From: CAWGET01 sp963821715
GTDB taxonomy: Bacteria > Bacteroidota > Ignavibacteria > Ignavibacteriales > Melioribacteraceae
Assembly: GCA_963821715.1 (NCBI GenBank)
Contig: CAWGET010000006.1
Span: forward strand, 868,001 to 932,000
Direction: 5' to 3'
Length of the DNA stretch: 64,000 bases
The notes under the pieces are model-generated. The model saw only the letters and a program-made list of their open reading frames with translations. It was not told the DNA's origin and did not search any database. The first letter of the stretch is position 1. Every line of letters begins with the position of its first letter. Both the position numbers and the translations under genes were made by a program. Shown piece by piece: positions 8,674 to 18,096 of the stretch.

Positions 8674-9737
8674 GACTCTCTCTTTCTAAAAACACTTAAG
8701 AAATTTTCGCTCACCTCTCCTTTGCGTTCTCTTTTTTTGTTGATGTAGTATACAAAGAAAAGAGTTGAGGAAATAAAAACCAAATAAGAGATAAGATGCG
8801 TTACTAATGCGTAAGCAGAACTGACTTCTTTATTAAAACCGAAGATACTAACGAGAACCGAGATCACGATCAAATGGTAAGAGCCGGTTCCTCCCGGAGT
8901 AGGGATAATAATTCCAAACGCGCTTATCGTCATTAAGATCCAGGCCGTTCCGTAAGTAACGGTATGTAGTTCATTCATTTCCAAAAGATAAAATCCCAGA
9001 TAGGAATTATAGCCGTAAACGATCATCATGATAATTGTAAGTACAATTGTCATCACATAATTTTTGGTCCCTTTCAAACTCGCAAACCCGTCGATAAGCG
9101 TAGTAAAAATATTCGCCAGTTTTTCGGCGAGAGTGTGAGAAATTTTTCCGGCAATTTTTAAAATTTTATCGTAAAAATTTTGTTTTAATTTTATCAGTAA
9201 TATGATGAATAAAATTATACTCAATATTACCGCCGCCGCTATCACAATTGCCGATTCCAACCAAGGCAGCTTTTCATAAAGATTGCCCGGGAATATCATC
9301 ACGCTTATTAAAACGGAAATAAGAAGAGATAATATATCTACAACCCTTTCTACAATCACAGTCCCGAAAATAGAAGTACGTGAAATTCCTTCCCATCTTC
9401 CCAAAAACATTGCCCTGTAAAGTTCTCCCAATCGGGGAACAACGCTGTTAACTCCGTAACCAATCATCGTTGCGCCGAAAAAATTTAACATGGAAGTATC
9501 TTCTTTTACAGAATTAAGAATATATTTCCAACGAAGCGCGCGAATATAATGAGAAAGCATAAATACGATCAGGAACAGCGCGAGATAGAAAATCGATATA
9601 TTCGAGATCAGGTGCAGCGTCTCGCCCAAATTTACATTCCTGAAGGCGAGATATAGAAAAACCACCGTAAGAATGAACGGCAGAAAGTATCCGATATATT
9701 TTTTTATTTTTTGAAAAATACTTTTATCTGAGGTCAA
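8670..9737 (-). CDS. Flippase-like membrane protein (LPG synthase TM / UPF0104 family)
   Basis: A polytopic inner-membrane protein with about eight hydrophobic segments. It carries the family hallmarks LRWKYIL (Arg-rich loop near residue 70) and IIPTPGGTGSYH near residue 275. Members include lysylphosphatidylglycerol synthase membrane domains and polyprenyl-linked flippase-like proteins; the substrate here is unknown. No C-terminal synthase domain is attached. Translation starts at a TTG at 9737 inside the end of lolA (14-nt overlap), suggesting coupling. Confidence 0.8.
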   Translation of the reverse strand: MTSDKSIFQKIKKYIGYFLPFILTVVFLYLAFRNVNLGETLHLISNISIFYLALFLIVFMLSHYIRALRWKYILNSVKEDTSMLNFFGATMIGYGVNSVVPRLGELYRAMFLGRWEGISRTSIFGTVIVERVVDILSLLISVLISVMIFPGNLYEKLPWLESAIVIAAAVILSIILFIILLIKLKQNFYDKILKIAGKISHTLAEKLANIFTTLIDGFASLKGTKNYVMTIVLTIIMMIVYGYNSYLGFYLLEMNELHTVTYGTAWILMTISAFGIIIPTPGGTGSYHLIVISVLVSIFGFNKEVSSAYALVTHLISYLVFISSTLFFVYYINKKRERKGEVSENFLSVFRKRES

Positions 9738-10329
9738 TTACTTTCGTCCCTTCGGGAATATTCAAATTAAACATCGAGTCATCAACTTTTGTGTTGAGAG
9801 TTATATCCAAAAATTCGAAGACAAATTTTGAACCGCCGGCGTCAGCAACTTCTATCCTTTTAATCAGATTTTTTTCATCAATCCACAATTTGGCGTAGGA
9901 GAAGTTAAGTTCATAATCTTCCGGAATAATTTTAATAATTTTAGCATCTTCATTATTCTGGAGAATTTCGATTCTGCTCTTTTCGGGATATTCAAATATA
10001 AATTTGTCAAGAGAAAGCGAGGAAGGATCGTTTGACGTTGTATTGACCACAACCCTGTTAAGATTTTTATTATAGTTCCAGACTTTCTTTCCGTCGGAAA
10101 CTATCACTTGATCTTCCAACTCTATTCTGTATTTATCTTTCTTTTTATAGAAGAATTTCCCTTCTACGTTAACTTTACCGTCGTCCAAACTGGAAGTTGA
10201 CAATTGCCGAAAGCCGGCTTCCAGATTTTGAACTGATTCGAATTTATTTTGTAAATTTTCTATTATTTTATCTTCACTCTGGAGAATGCCGAATAAAAAC
10301 GGCGCTAACAATAAAAATATTTTTATCAT
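9724..10329 (-). CDS. lolA: LolA-like outer-membrane lipoprotein carrier protein
   Basis: Periplasmic chaperone that carries lipoproteins to the outer membrane. It has a short signal peptide (MIKIFLLLAPFLFGILQ), then the LolA pattern: a helix with FESVQNLEAGFRQ, FFYKKKDKYRIE, VSDGKKVWNYN and a late strand with KVIDLR. Length 201 fits. It overlaps ftsK by 4 nt (ATGA) upstream and the flippase-like gene downstream. The ftsK-lolA order is a recurrent pairing in this phylum-level group. Confidence 0.88.
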   Translation of the reverse strand: MIKIFLLLAPFLFGILQSEDKIIENLQNKFESVQNLEAGFRQLSTSSLDDGKVNVEGKFFYKKKDKYRIELEDQVIVSDGKKVWNYNKNLNRVVVNTTSNDPSSLSLDKFIFEYPEKSRIEILQNNEDAKIIKIIPEDYELNFSYAKLWIDEKNLIKRIEVADAGGSKFVFEFLDITLNTKVDDSMFNLNIPEGTKVIDLR

Positions 10330-12764
10330 AATGATCTCAAAACTGTTTGCAATTCTTCTTCGTCTTCCACCTTAACATCGCGCGGTTTGCTTCCGGAAGG
10401 CGGACCTACAATTCCTGCTTCCTCAAGCTGATCCACTATCCGGGCAGCTCTCGAATATCCCAATTTCAATTTACGCTGAAGCAGCGAAACCGAACCCTGC
10501 TGATGTTTTACTATTACGCTTGCAGCTTCGTGAAACATCGGATCGAGATCGTCAAGATTTCCTACTCCGGTTTGTTTTTCTACTAGCGACGGCAGCATAT
10601 ATCGCTTAGAATATCCTTTTTGCACATAAATGAATTTTGTAATTTCCTCAACTTCTTCCGTCGAGATAAAAGCGTTCTGTATTCTTATCGGCTTCGGTTC
10701 GCCGCCGGGAAGAAAAAGCATATCTCCTTTTCCAAGTAACTGTTCGGCTCCGTTCATATCCAAAATAGTTCTTGAGTCGATCTTGCTCGCAACCTGATAA
10801 GCTATTCTCGCGCTGAAGTTCGCCTTAATAACTCCCGTAATAACATTTACCGAAGGCCGCTGAGTTGCGATGATAAGATGAATTCCGACTGCGCGCGCCA
10901 ACTGTGCAAGTCTCGCTATCGGCTCCTCTACTTCTTTTCCGGAAGTCATCATCAAATCAGCGAGCTCGTCAATTACAACAACAAGATACGGCAGTTTGAA
11001 ATGTTTCATTTTTTCGGTGTCTTTCGGACGTCTTGTTGAATCGGCAATTTTGTTATTGTAATCTACAATATTTCTTACGCCGGCTTTTGCCAGCTTATCG
11101 TACCGCTTGTCCATTTCAATTTCTACTGAGCGCAATATTATTAAAGCATTTTGCGGATCGGTAATTATTTCTTCCGAAAGATCGGGTGAAACCGCAAGAT
11201 AATGTTTGTTTAAATATTTGTAGAAGGAAAGCTCAATTTTTTTCGGATCGACAATAACAAATTTAATTTCAGAAGGATGCTTGGAAAAAAGAAGCGAGTT
11301 GATCATCATATTTATACCAACACTCTTTCCCGATCCGGTTGAACCTGCTACAAGAAGATGAGGCATTTTGGATAAATCGGTAATGTAAACATCGCCGCTA
11401 ATAGTTTTACCCAGAGCCAGCGGAAGATCGGCTTTGGAATCTTTTATTTTCGAAATTACACTTCTCGCCGCTACAAGTATCGCTTCTTTATTCGGAATTT
11501 CAACTCCGATGGCACTCTTACCAGGTATCGGCGCGATTATTCTAATTCCTCTTGCGGCAAGCGCCAATGCTATATCATCCTGGAGATTTACAATCCTGGA
11601 AATTTTTACGCCCGGCGCCGGGACAATTTCATATAAAGTTACAACGGGCCCGGGGGTTACGGAAATATTTTTTATTTCGATATCGAACAGCGCAAGTTTT
11701 TCTTTCAGCAGTTCAGCGTTCTTTTTTAATTCTCCTTCCGGAATTTTGACATCTTCCTCGGACGGCATATTTAAAAGATTGATCCTCGGCGGATTGAATT
11801 TAATATCTTCTTCCCATTGCTCCGGCAGATCTTTTTCCTTCAGCCAGTCAATCTCATTCTCGTCTTCTTCTATCCGTTCTTTACCTTTATCTTCTCTAAT
11901 ATCTTCGTCAAGTTCCGGTTCAATAATTTTTTCCTGTTCATCGCGCTGAACGATACTAATTGTTGTTTTGTGCGGAACGGTTTCTTCTTCTGCCGGTGTT
12001 TCCGCTTCCGGAGTTTTGCTCTTCTTCTTAACAACTCTTAATTTTTTGATCTTTGAAATATTATCTTCCTGTACGTCTTCCTTTTCTTTTTTTATTTGGA
12101 TTGCTTCCTCTTTTTCCGAGAAAGCGTCTAACCACCATTTTTTGAAAAATGAAAATATCTGTTCAATTTTAATATCGAAAGCAATGATAAGAACTACGAC
12201 AATTAAAAAGAAGAAGAGAATAATTCCCCCGATTTCACCGATCAGTCTTCCGATTGCCGCACCGAAAATATAACCTACCGCTCCGGACATCTCCACATTA
12301 TCGTAAAACGAAATATGTTCAAATCGCAATAATCCAAAAAATGAAGCGAATAAAATTCCCGCCGCAAGAAGTAGATTAGAAATATGAAATGAAATTTTGT
12401 AAGGAGAATTTCGAATGATCGTATATCCCCAAAGGAATAAGATGACAGAAAAAATTAGCGAGAAATAACCGATGGTGGAATTAATCAGAAAATCGGAAAC
12501 GTACGAGCCGAAGATGCCGAGCCAGTTTTGTGTATCATTTACTTTATGCGCAAACGCCGGATCGGTGGAAAAAACTTTTACAAGGTCCTCATATTCGAGC
12601 GTAAGTATGGCTTTATCGTAACGGGAAAATGAAAGTATGCTTAGAGCGGAAAGAAGTGAAAGGATTATTAGAAAAAAACCGAGTATTTTTTTCTTTTTTT
12701 CTACTGAAATTACAAAATAATTACCGCCGTCCTGTACGGCTTTTTTCTTCTTTTTTACCGCCAT
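10326..12764 (-). CDS. ftsK: DNA translocase FtsK/SpoIIIE
   Basis: Septum-anchored ATPase that pumps DNA for chromosome dimer resolution at division. Four transmembrane segments lie at about 26-46, 93-116, 128-146 and 162-197. A charged linker spans 205-330, then come the alpha and motor domains with Walker A GSTGSGKS at about 474-481 and Walker B VVVIDELADLMM. A C-terminal winged-helix gamma domain (QRKLKLGYSRAARIVDQLEEAGIVG) would read polar DNA motifs. The 812-residue length is typical of the shorter FtsK forms. Confidence 0.95.
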   Translation of the reverse strand: MAVKKKKKAVQDGGNYFVISVEKKKKILGFFLIILSLLSALSILSFSRYDKAILTLEYEDLVKVFSTDPAFAHKVNDTQNWLGIFGSYVSDFLINSTIGYFSLIFSVILFLWGYTIIRNSPYKISFHISNLLLAAGILFASFFGLLRFEHISFYDNVEMSGAVGYIFGAAIGRLIGEIGGIILFFFLIVVVLIIAFDIKIEQIFSFFKKWWLDAFSEKEEAIQIKKEKEDVQEDNISKIKKLRVVKKKSKTPEAETPAEEETVPHKTTISIVQRDEQEKIIEPELDEDIREDKGKERIEEDENEIDWLKEKDLPEQWEEDIKFNPPRINLLNMPSEEDVKIPEGELKKNAELLKEKLALFDIEIKNISVTPGPVVTLYEIVPAPGVKISRIVNLQDDIALALAARGIRIIAPIPGKSAIGVEIPNKEAILVAARSVISKIKDSKADLPLALGKTISGDVYITDLSKMPHLLVAGSTGSGKSVGINMMINSLLFSKHPSEIKFVIVDPKKIELSFYKYLNKHYLAVSPDLSEEIITDPQNALIILRSVEIEMDKRYDKLAKAGVRNIVDYNNKIADSTRRPKDTEKMKHFKLPYLVVVIDELADLMMTSGKEVEEPIARLAQLARAVGIHLIIATQRPSVNVITGVIKANFSARIAYQVASKIDSRTILDMNGAEQLLGKGDMLFLPGGEPKPIRIQNAFISTEEVEEITKFIYVQKGYSKRYMLPSLVEKQTGVGNLDDLDPMFHEAASVIVKHQQGSVSLLQRKLKLGYSRAARIVDQLEEAGIVGPPSGSKPRDVKVEDEEELQTVLRSL

Positions 12765-12766
12765 TT

Positions 12767-13531
12767 CTAATTCTTTCCGTTATCATTATCTTTCTTAACA
12801 TTAGCGGCAGAGTTTATCAATTTAACTACTCCGGCTTTCATCGCCGGAATCGAGTCAATATTATTTAATTGAGCGCAATATTCAATATCGTCTTCAAATC
12901 CATTTTCTCTCAGTTTACTGCCGTGTTCGCAATTGTATAAAACATCGTAAACATCCTTTCCGTATTTATCCGCGAGGACAACACTAGCTTTTGCGGCGTC
13001 GGTAACTTCAAGTTCTTCAACTTTTTCGCCTATAAGCTCCAGTAGTTTTCCGGCACAGACGGTATCTTCAATACAGAACATTCCGTTGTAAGCCGAGCAT
13101 AAAATCTCAACGTCCTTGCCAAGTTTTACAAGATGATCGGCAACCGCGTTCAAATTGTTGAAACTGCACATGAATAAATTTTCGGAAAATTTTGCTTTTA
13201 CAACTGCTTTGGAACCATTGGTCGTGAAAAGGATGATTGATTTTCCTTTTACCGCTTCTTCTTTGTATTCCAACGGGGAGTTGCCGAAAGTAAATCCATC
13301 AATTTTTTTTGTGTTGCGTTCGCCGCCGAGAAGCGTTTGGCCGCCGAAAGCATTGTTGGAAACTTTCATCGCGAACTCGACTGAGTTTACCGGAATAACT
13401 TCTCTTGCGCCGTTATTCAAAGCGGTTACAATTGTTGTCGTGGCGCGTAAAACATCAATAACCACGGTAGTTTTATCTTTAAAATAAAGCTCATCAACAT
13501 TTAGCGGTGAAAGTAAAACGTGTATTTTCAT
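12767..13531 (-). CDS. comB: ComB-like 2-phosphosulfolactate phosphatase
   Basis: The family dephosphorylates 2-phospho-3-sulfolactate to sulfolactate, a step known from coenzyme M synthesis but also present in many non-methanogens. Conserved stretches are DVLRATTTIVTAL near residue 26, LLGGERN and LFTTNGSKAV. Length 254 is usual. Its ATG overlaps the gcvT stop by 1 nt (TAATG), so it is translationally coupled. No comA or comC is in the window, so the actual pathway is unclear. Confidence 0.85.
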   Translation of the reverse strand: MKIHVLLSPLNVDELYFKDKTTVVIDVLRATTTIVTALNNGAREVIPVNSVEFAMKVSNNAFGGQTLLGGERNTKKIDGFTFGNSPLEYKEEAVKGKSIILFTTNGSKAVVKAKFSENLFMCSFNNLNAVADHLVKLGKDVEILCSAYNGMFCIEDTVCAGKLLELIGEKVEELEVTDAAKASVVLADKYGKDVYDVLYNCEHGSKLRENGFEDDIEYCAQLNNIDSIPAMKAGVVKLINSAANVKKDNDNGKN

Positions 13532-14616
13532 TATGACTCGACAAATGGTAATTTAGTGACTGTAGCGTTAATCTCTTTATTCCGAATGAGAAATTTTACT
13601 TCTTTTCCCGATTCGGCGTATTCGAGATCAAGATAACCAAGGGCGATCGGTTTTTCCAATATCGGAGAAATTGTTCCGCTGGTAATGTAGCCAACAACTT
13701 TATCGTCCGCTTTAATTTCGTATCCATGGCGCGGAAATGCCTTTTCTTCACTTATCATCGGAACAAGTTTTCTTTTTAAACCGTCTTCCTTTACTTTGAG
13801 GAGTGCATCTCTTCCAATGAAATCTCCCTTTTTCAATTTTGTAATCCATCCTAAATTTGCTTCCAAAGGATTTGTAGTTTTATCAATATCATTGCCATAC
13901 AAACAATAACCTTTTTCCAAACGAAGAGAATCGCGAGATCCCAAACCGGCAGGCTCAATATCGAATTCTTCGCCGGCTTTTATAATTTCGTTCCATACTT
14001 TTTCGGCTTCTTCTTCGTTCCCCGTAAAATATAATTCAAATCCGAGTTCGCCCGTATAACCTGTTCTGCTAACGACCATTTCTTTTCCGGCGCATTCTGC
14101 AATCATAAAAGTATAAAACTCAAGATCGTCCAAATTTTTATTGCAGACTTTCTGCAAAACTTTTTGTGAATTCGGTCCCTGAACCGCGAGAAGAGAATAT
14201 TCATCGCTTCTGTTTGTAAGCTCAACTTCGAACGAATTATTTTTTTCGAGCCATTCAAAATCTTTTTCAATGTTGGAAGCGTTTACAACAAGCATATATT
14301 CGTTATCCGCCATTTTATAAACAAGCAGATCATCAACTATTCCGCCGTCTTCGTAACACATACAGGAATACTGAACTTTTCCCGGTTCAAGTTTGGCGGC
14401 ATTATTAACGGTAACGCTTTGAACAAAATCCAAAGCCTTTTCCCCTTTTACAAAAAACTCGCCCATATGAGAAACATCAAAAATTCCTACGGAATTACGA
14501 ACAGCTTTGTGTTCGGCAATAATTGAGGAATACTGAACCGGCATTGCGTATCCGGCAAATTCTACAATTTTAGCATTTAAATTTTTGTGGATATCGTAAA
14601 ATTTAGTTTTCTTCAT
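13531..14616 (-). CDS. gcvT: Glycine cleavage system T protein (aminomethyltransferase)
   Basis: Transfers the methylene group from the lipoylated H protein to tetrahydrofolate. Signatures include VGIFDVSHMGEF near residue 41, YTGELGFELY and the folate-binding Asp in GSRDSLRLEKGYCLYG. Length 361 is typical. gcvH and gcvP are not in the window. It lies 10 nt after the transaldolase gene and is coupled to comB. Confidence 0.94.
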   Translation of the reverse strand: MKKTKFYDIHKNLNAKIVEFAGYAMPVQYSSIIAEHKAVRNSVGIFDVSHMGEFFVKGEKALDFVQSVTVNNAAKLEPGKVQYSCMCYEDGGIVDDLLVYKMADNEYMLVVNASNIEKDFEWLEKNNSFEVELTNRSDEYSLLAVQGPNSQKVLQKVCNKNLDDLEFYTFMIAECAGKEMVVSRTGYTGELGFELYFTGNEEEAEKVWNEIIKAGEEFDIEPAGLGSRDSLRLEKGYCLYGNDIDKTTNPLEANLGWITKLKKGDFIGRDALLKVKEDGLKRKLVPMISEEKAFPRHGYEIKADDKVVGYITSGTISPILEKPIALGYLDLEYAESGKEVKFLIRNKEINATVTKLPFVES

Positions 14617-14626
14617 TTATTATCCA

Positions 14627-15271
14627 TTATTGATTTAATTTTTTCCAATCGCTTAAAAATTTCTCAAGTCCGGCGTCTGTTAAAGGATGATTAAACAATT
14701 TATTAATAACCCCAAACGGCATTGTCGCAACATCGGCTCCCAGTTTAGCGGCGTCCAAAAGATGCATTGGATGACGAATGCTCGCAACCAGAACTTCCGT
14801 TTTGTAATCGTAATTTTTATAGATCTGCACAACATCTTTAATAAGCGTCATTCCGTCGGAACTAATATCGTCGAGTCTTCCTATAAATGGACTTATATAA
14901 GTCGCGCCCGCTTTAGCCGCCAGCAACGCTTGAGTCGCGGAAAAACATAAAGTAACATTTACTTTTATTCCGTCGTCGGTTAAAGATTTTACCGCTTTCA
15001 AACCTTCTTTTATAAGTGGAATTTTTACGACTATGTTTTTATGTATCTGCGCAAGGTCGCGCGCTTCTTTTAAAATATCGTTGTATTCTGTAGAAACCAC
15101 TTCCGCGCTTATCGGTCCGTCCACAATTTTTAAAATCTCGTCGAGTAATTCGCGAAAATCTTTCCCTTCCTTGGAAACCAGCGAAGGATTAGTTGTAACG
15201 CCGTCAAGAATTCCAAGAGATGCGGCTTCTTTTATTTCGTCGATGTTAGCGGTGTCTATGAAAAATTTCAT
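14627..15271 (-). CDS. Transaldolase (small FSA/TalC-type)
   Basis: Class I aldolase of the short transaldolase/fructose-6-phosphate aldolase family, acting in the pentose phosphate pathway. The N-terminus MKFFIDTANIDEIKEA and DGVTTNPSLVSKEG are diagnostic, the Schiff-base lysine is in NIVVKIPL, and AGATYISPFIGRLDD follows. Length 214 fits. Transaldolase and F6P-aldolase activity cannot be separated confidently by eye. It precedes gcvT by 10 nt. Confidence 0.92.
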   Translation of the reverse strand: MKFFIDTANIDEIKEAASLGILDGVTTNPSLVSKEGKDFRELLDEILKIVDGPISAEVVSTEYNDILKEARDLAQIHKNIVVKIPLIKEGLKAVKSLTDDGIKVNVTLCFSATQALLAAKAGATYISPFIGRLDDISSDGMTLIKDVVQIYKNYDYKTEVLVASIRHPMHLLDAAKLGADVATMPFGVINKLFNHPLTDAGLEKFLSDWKKLNQ

Positions 15272-15349
15272 TTTTTACCTTTCCGAAATATTATAAAAAC
15301 ATTGATCTAAAATTAAAAAATATTTTCTACTAATGATAATTGTTTTTAA

Positions 15350-16918
15350 TTAAGAAAATTCCTCCGTAAGGTCTTCCTTGGATCTGGAGGAAAGAATCTT
15401 GAATTCGCTTGGATTCATTTTTTCATCCTCAACTAATTTTAGCCGAAGCAGATATTTAAATTGTAATTTAGCCAAGCGGGAAATTTTACCTTCCCTGAGT
15501 TTAAGGCCGAGAGAAGGATGAACATTGAGAACCAACGAGCGTTCTCTGCCTTCATTTTTATAGTGCTTAAGCCATTCTTCAATTTCGTGAAGAAGATTAG
15601 ATTTTTTAGTAAGTAATCCGGTTCCGAGGCAGTAAGGACAAGCTTCGTGAGTAGATTGAAGAATATTTTCCCTTACTCTTTGTCTCGTAATCTGCATTAT
15701 TCCGAAATCGGTCATCGGCAGCATCGCCATTTTAGCGCGGTCTTTTTTGAATTCTTTTTTCAGTTCGTCGTAAATTTTTTTCCGGTTTTTTTCTTCTTCA
15801 AGATCGATAAAATCTATTACAATCAATCCTCCGATATCCCGCAATTTTAACTGCCTGGCAATTTCGCGCGCTGCTTCAAGATCCGTTTTAAGTGAATTTA
15901 ATTCCTGCTCTTTTTTCGCCGCGTAACGTCCGCTGTTTACGTCAATCACAATCATGGCTTCGGTATGGTCAATAACAATATGGCCGCCGCTCGGCATCGA
16001 AACTTTTCGTCCCATCAAAGTTTTTATCTGCTCTTCAATTTTAAAGGTCTCGAAAATAGGAGCGTTTCCTTTAAAAAATTTAACTTTATCCACGAGTGCC
16101 GGCTGAACCATCTGAAGATAATTTCCAATTTCGCGATGAAGTTTTTTGGAATCGACGAAAACCTGCGAAACATCATGCGTAAAAAGATCCCTTATTACGC
16201 TCGTAGTTGTTTTTACATCCTGATAAATTAAGGAAGGAGGCTTTTTGTGCTTAACTGAAATAAGCATATCTTCCCAGGTTTTAAGAAGATTTTTGACGTC
16301 ATTTGCGAGGGATTCTTCCGATTGCTGCCTGGCCGCGGTTCTTATAATTAAACCGCTGTCTTTTGGAAGAATGGAACGTGCAAGGTTACGGAGTCTTCGT
16401 CTCTCTCTGTAATCGCTTATCCTTTTTGATACTCCGATCTTATCGTCGAAAGGAAGAAGAACACAGAATCTTCCCGGTAAAGAGATTGACGAAGTTATTC
16501 GTACGCCTTTCTCGGCAACCGGTTCTTTGATGATCTGCACAATTATTTCCTGCCCCTTGTGCAGTTTTGGTATTGTTCTTTCTTTATCCTTTTTTTCTTT
16601 CTTTTTGGCGGCCGGCTCGTCGCCGTCGTCTTCAATTTCTTCAATTTCAGTATCGTCGTCGTCCTCAATTATTTCCGAAAGCGCCTCGAGTCGTTCGCCA
16701 ATATCGGAAAAGTGAAGGAACGCATCGTGTTTTAAGCCAATATCTACAAAAGCGGCTCTTATTCCGGGGAGAACTCTGGCTACTTTACCGAGATAAATGT
16801 CCCCAACCATTTTTCTTTTTTCAGGATTTTCAACGAAGAAATCAACCAAGTTGCCGTCTTCTATAATCGCAACCCTATTCTGAGAACTCGATGAGTTTAT
16901 AACAATTTCTTTTTTCAT
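15350..16918 (-). CDS. rng: Ribonuclease G (RNase E/G family)
   Basis: Endoribonuclease for rRNA maturation and mRNA decay. The S1 domain (GDIYLGKVARVLPGIRAAFVDIG) is interrupted by an insertion of about 30 very acidic then basic residues (about 82-115). The catalytic magnesium site is in IVIDVNSGRY and IVIDFIDLEEE, and the zinc-link motif is ACPYCLGTG. The length of 522 resembles RNase G rather than RNase E, with no long C-terminal scaffold. It starts 8 nt after dusB. Confidence 0.92.
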   Translation of the reverse strand: MKKEIVINSSSSQNRVAIIEDGNLVDFFVENPEKRKMVGDIYLGKVARVLPGIRAAFVDIGLKHDAFLHFSDIGERLEALSEIIEDDDDTEIEEIEDDGDEPAAKKKEKKDKERTIPKLHKGQEIIVQIIKEPVAEKGVRITSSISLPGRFCVLLPFDDKIGVSKRISDYRERRRLRNLARSILPKDSGLIIRTAARQQSEESLANDVKNLLKTWEDMLISVKHKKPPSLIYQDVKTTTSVIRDLFTHDVSQVFVDSKKLHREIGNYLQMVQPALVDKVKFFKGNAPIFETFKIEEQIKTLMGRKVSMPSGGHIVIDHTEAMIVIDVNSGRYAAKKEQELNSLKTDLEAAREIARQLKLRDIGGLIVIDFIDLEEEKNRKKIYDELKKEFKKDRAKMAMLPMTDFGIMQITRQRVRENILQSTHEACPYCLGTGLLTKKSNLLHEIEEWLKHYKNEGRERSLVLNVHPSLGLKLREGKISRLAKLQFKYLLRLKLVEDEKMNPSEFKILSSRSKEDLTEEFS

Positions 16919-16926
16919 TTATTTTT

Positions 16927-18003
16927 CTATACTATTGATTGCAACATTTCTACTTTATTTTGATCCAACCAAAAAGATACCTTATTTCTAAATTTTGCTT
17001 TTATCTTTTTCAGATCTATTTTATGATATTTTTCATTCCTAATTTTTGCTACGTGCTCGTGTAAAAATTCTTCAAGAAGGTCAAAATCTTCAAAAGAGAA
17101 TATTCTGTCAATCAGATGATCAATTCCCTGGTAACCCAGAAAATACCAAATCAAATGTTTTTTCGATCTGCGGAGAGCTTCGGGATCAGCATATTCCTGC
17201 CTTAGCAATTTGATGTGCCAAAGCGCCGTGTTTAAAGAATCTTCCGGTTTAGGCGGTCCCGGGTCAACTCCGGTTTCCATTAAAGCATTATAACGTTTGA
17301 AAATAAACGGGTTACCCAAAGCTCCGCGCGCCGCCATTACCGAATCGCAGCCGGTTTCTTCTTTCATCTTTATTGCGTCTTTTGGCGAAAAGATGGAACC
17401 GTTTCCTATAACATTAATATCAACTTCGTCCTTAATCCTTTTGATCCAATGCCATTCCGGATCAGAATTATATCTGTCCGCCGCTGCTCTTGCATGAACA
17501 ATTACAGCATAAGCGCCGTTATCTTTTGCCGCTCTTGCGGTTTCAATAACATTTATATTCTGTCTGTCTTTTCCCAATCTTAATTTAACAGAAACAGGAA
17601 TACCGCCCGCCGCCGAAACCATATTATCAACAAGTTTCCCCAAAAGTGACGGGTTTTCCAGAATGTTGGCGCCCATTTTTAGGTTGCAGACTTTTTTTAC
17701 CGGACAGCCGCAATTTATATCTATTAAATCCGGCTTCAAATTTTTTACTTCTTTTACCGCAAGATGTAAATAGTGAGGATCGTTCCCCAAAAGTTGAACG
17801 CCAATAGGTTTTTCTTTTTTATTGAACGCCAAATAACGGAGTGAATTAAATTGGTTTTCTATTATGCCTTTCGCACTGACCATTTGAGTAAAGGTTACCC
17901 CTGCACCGAATTTTTTCGCAATTTTTCTGAACGGCGCATCGGTAATCTCAGCCATCGGAGCTAAGATTATTTTTTTGTCTAAATCTATTCCGCCAATATT
18001 CAT
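16927..18003 (-). CDS. dusB: tRNA-dihydrouridine synthase, DusB-type
   Basis: Flavin enzyme reducing specific uridines in tRNA. The TIM barrel carries LAPMAEITDAPFR at the N-terminus, the catalytic-loop motif INCGCPVKKVC near residue 97 (active Cys), and FMN-binding VIGNGSI and MAARGALGNPF. At 358 residues it is slightly long because of the C-terminal helical domain. It starts 78 nt downstream of pnp, just after that gene's terminator. Confidence 0.9.
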   Translation of the reverse strand: MNIGGIDLDKKIILAPMAEITDAPFRKIAKKFGAGVTFTQMVSAKGIIENQFNSLRYLAFNKKEKPIGVQLLGNDPHYLHLAVKEVKNLKPDLIDINCGCPVKKVCNLKMGANILENPSLLGKLVDNMVSAAGGIPVSVKLRLGKDRQNINVIETARAAKDNGAYAVIVHARAAADRYNSDPEWHWIKRIKDEVDINVIGNGSIFSPKDAIKMKEETGCDSVMAARGALGNPFIFKRYNALMETGVDPGPPKPEDSLNTALWHIKLLRQEYADPEALRRSKKHLIWYFLGYQGIDHLIDRIFSFEDFDLLEEFLHEHVAKIRNEKYHKIDLKKIKAKFRNKVSFWLDQNKVEMLQSIV

Positions 18004-18070
18004 ATTAATCTTTTATGATACTCTTCGCCAAGATACAGGCATTTTTCAAAAAACATCACATTTAAAAGAA

Positions 18071-18096
18071 AATGCTGAATTTTACAATTCAGCATT
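18071..18096 (-). terminator. Terminator hairpin overlapping the pnp stop codon
   Basis: A perfect 11-bp stem (AATGCTGAATT pairing with AATTCAGCATT) with a 4-nt loop whose last three bases are the pnp TAA stop (18082-18084). T-rich sequence follows on the minus strand. The last codons of pnp form the 5' arm of the hairpin. A-rich flanks make it partly symmetrical, but no plus-strand gene ends here. Confidence 0.85.

Noticed and set aside
11434..11949. 171-codon plus-strand frame
   Set aside because: Antisense to ftsK, Ser/Ile-rich, no start signal and no recognisable domain.
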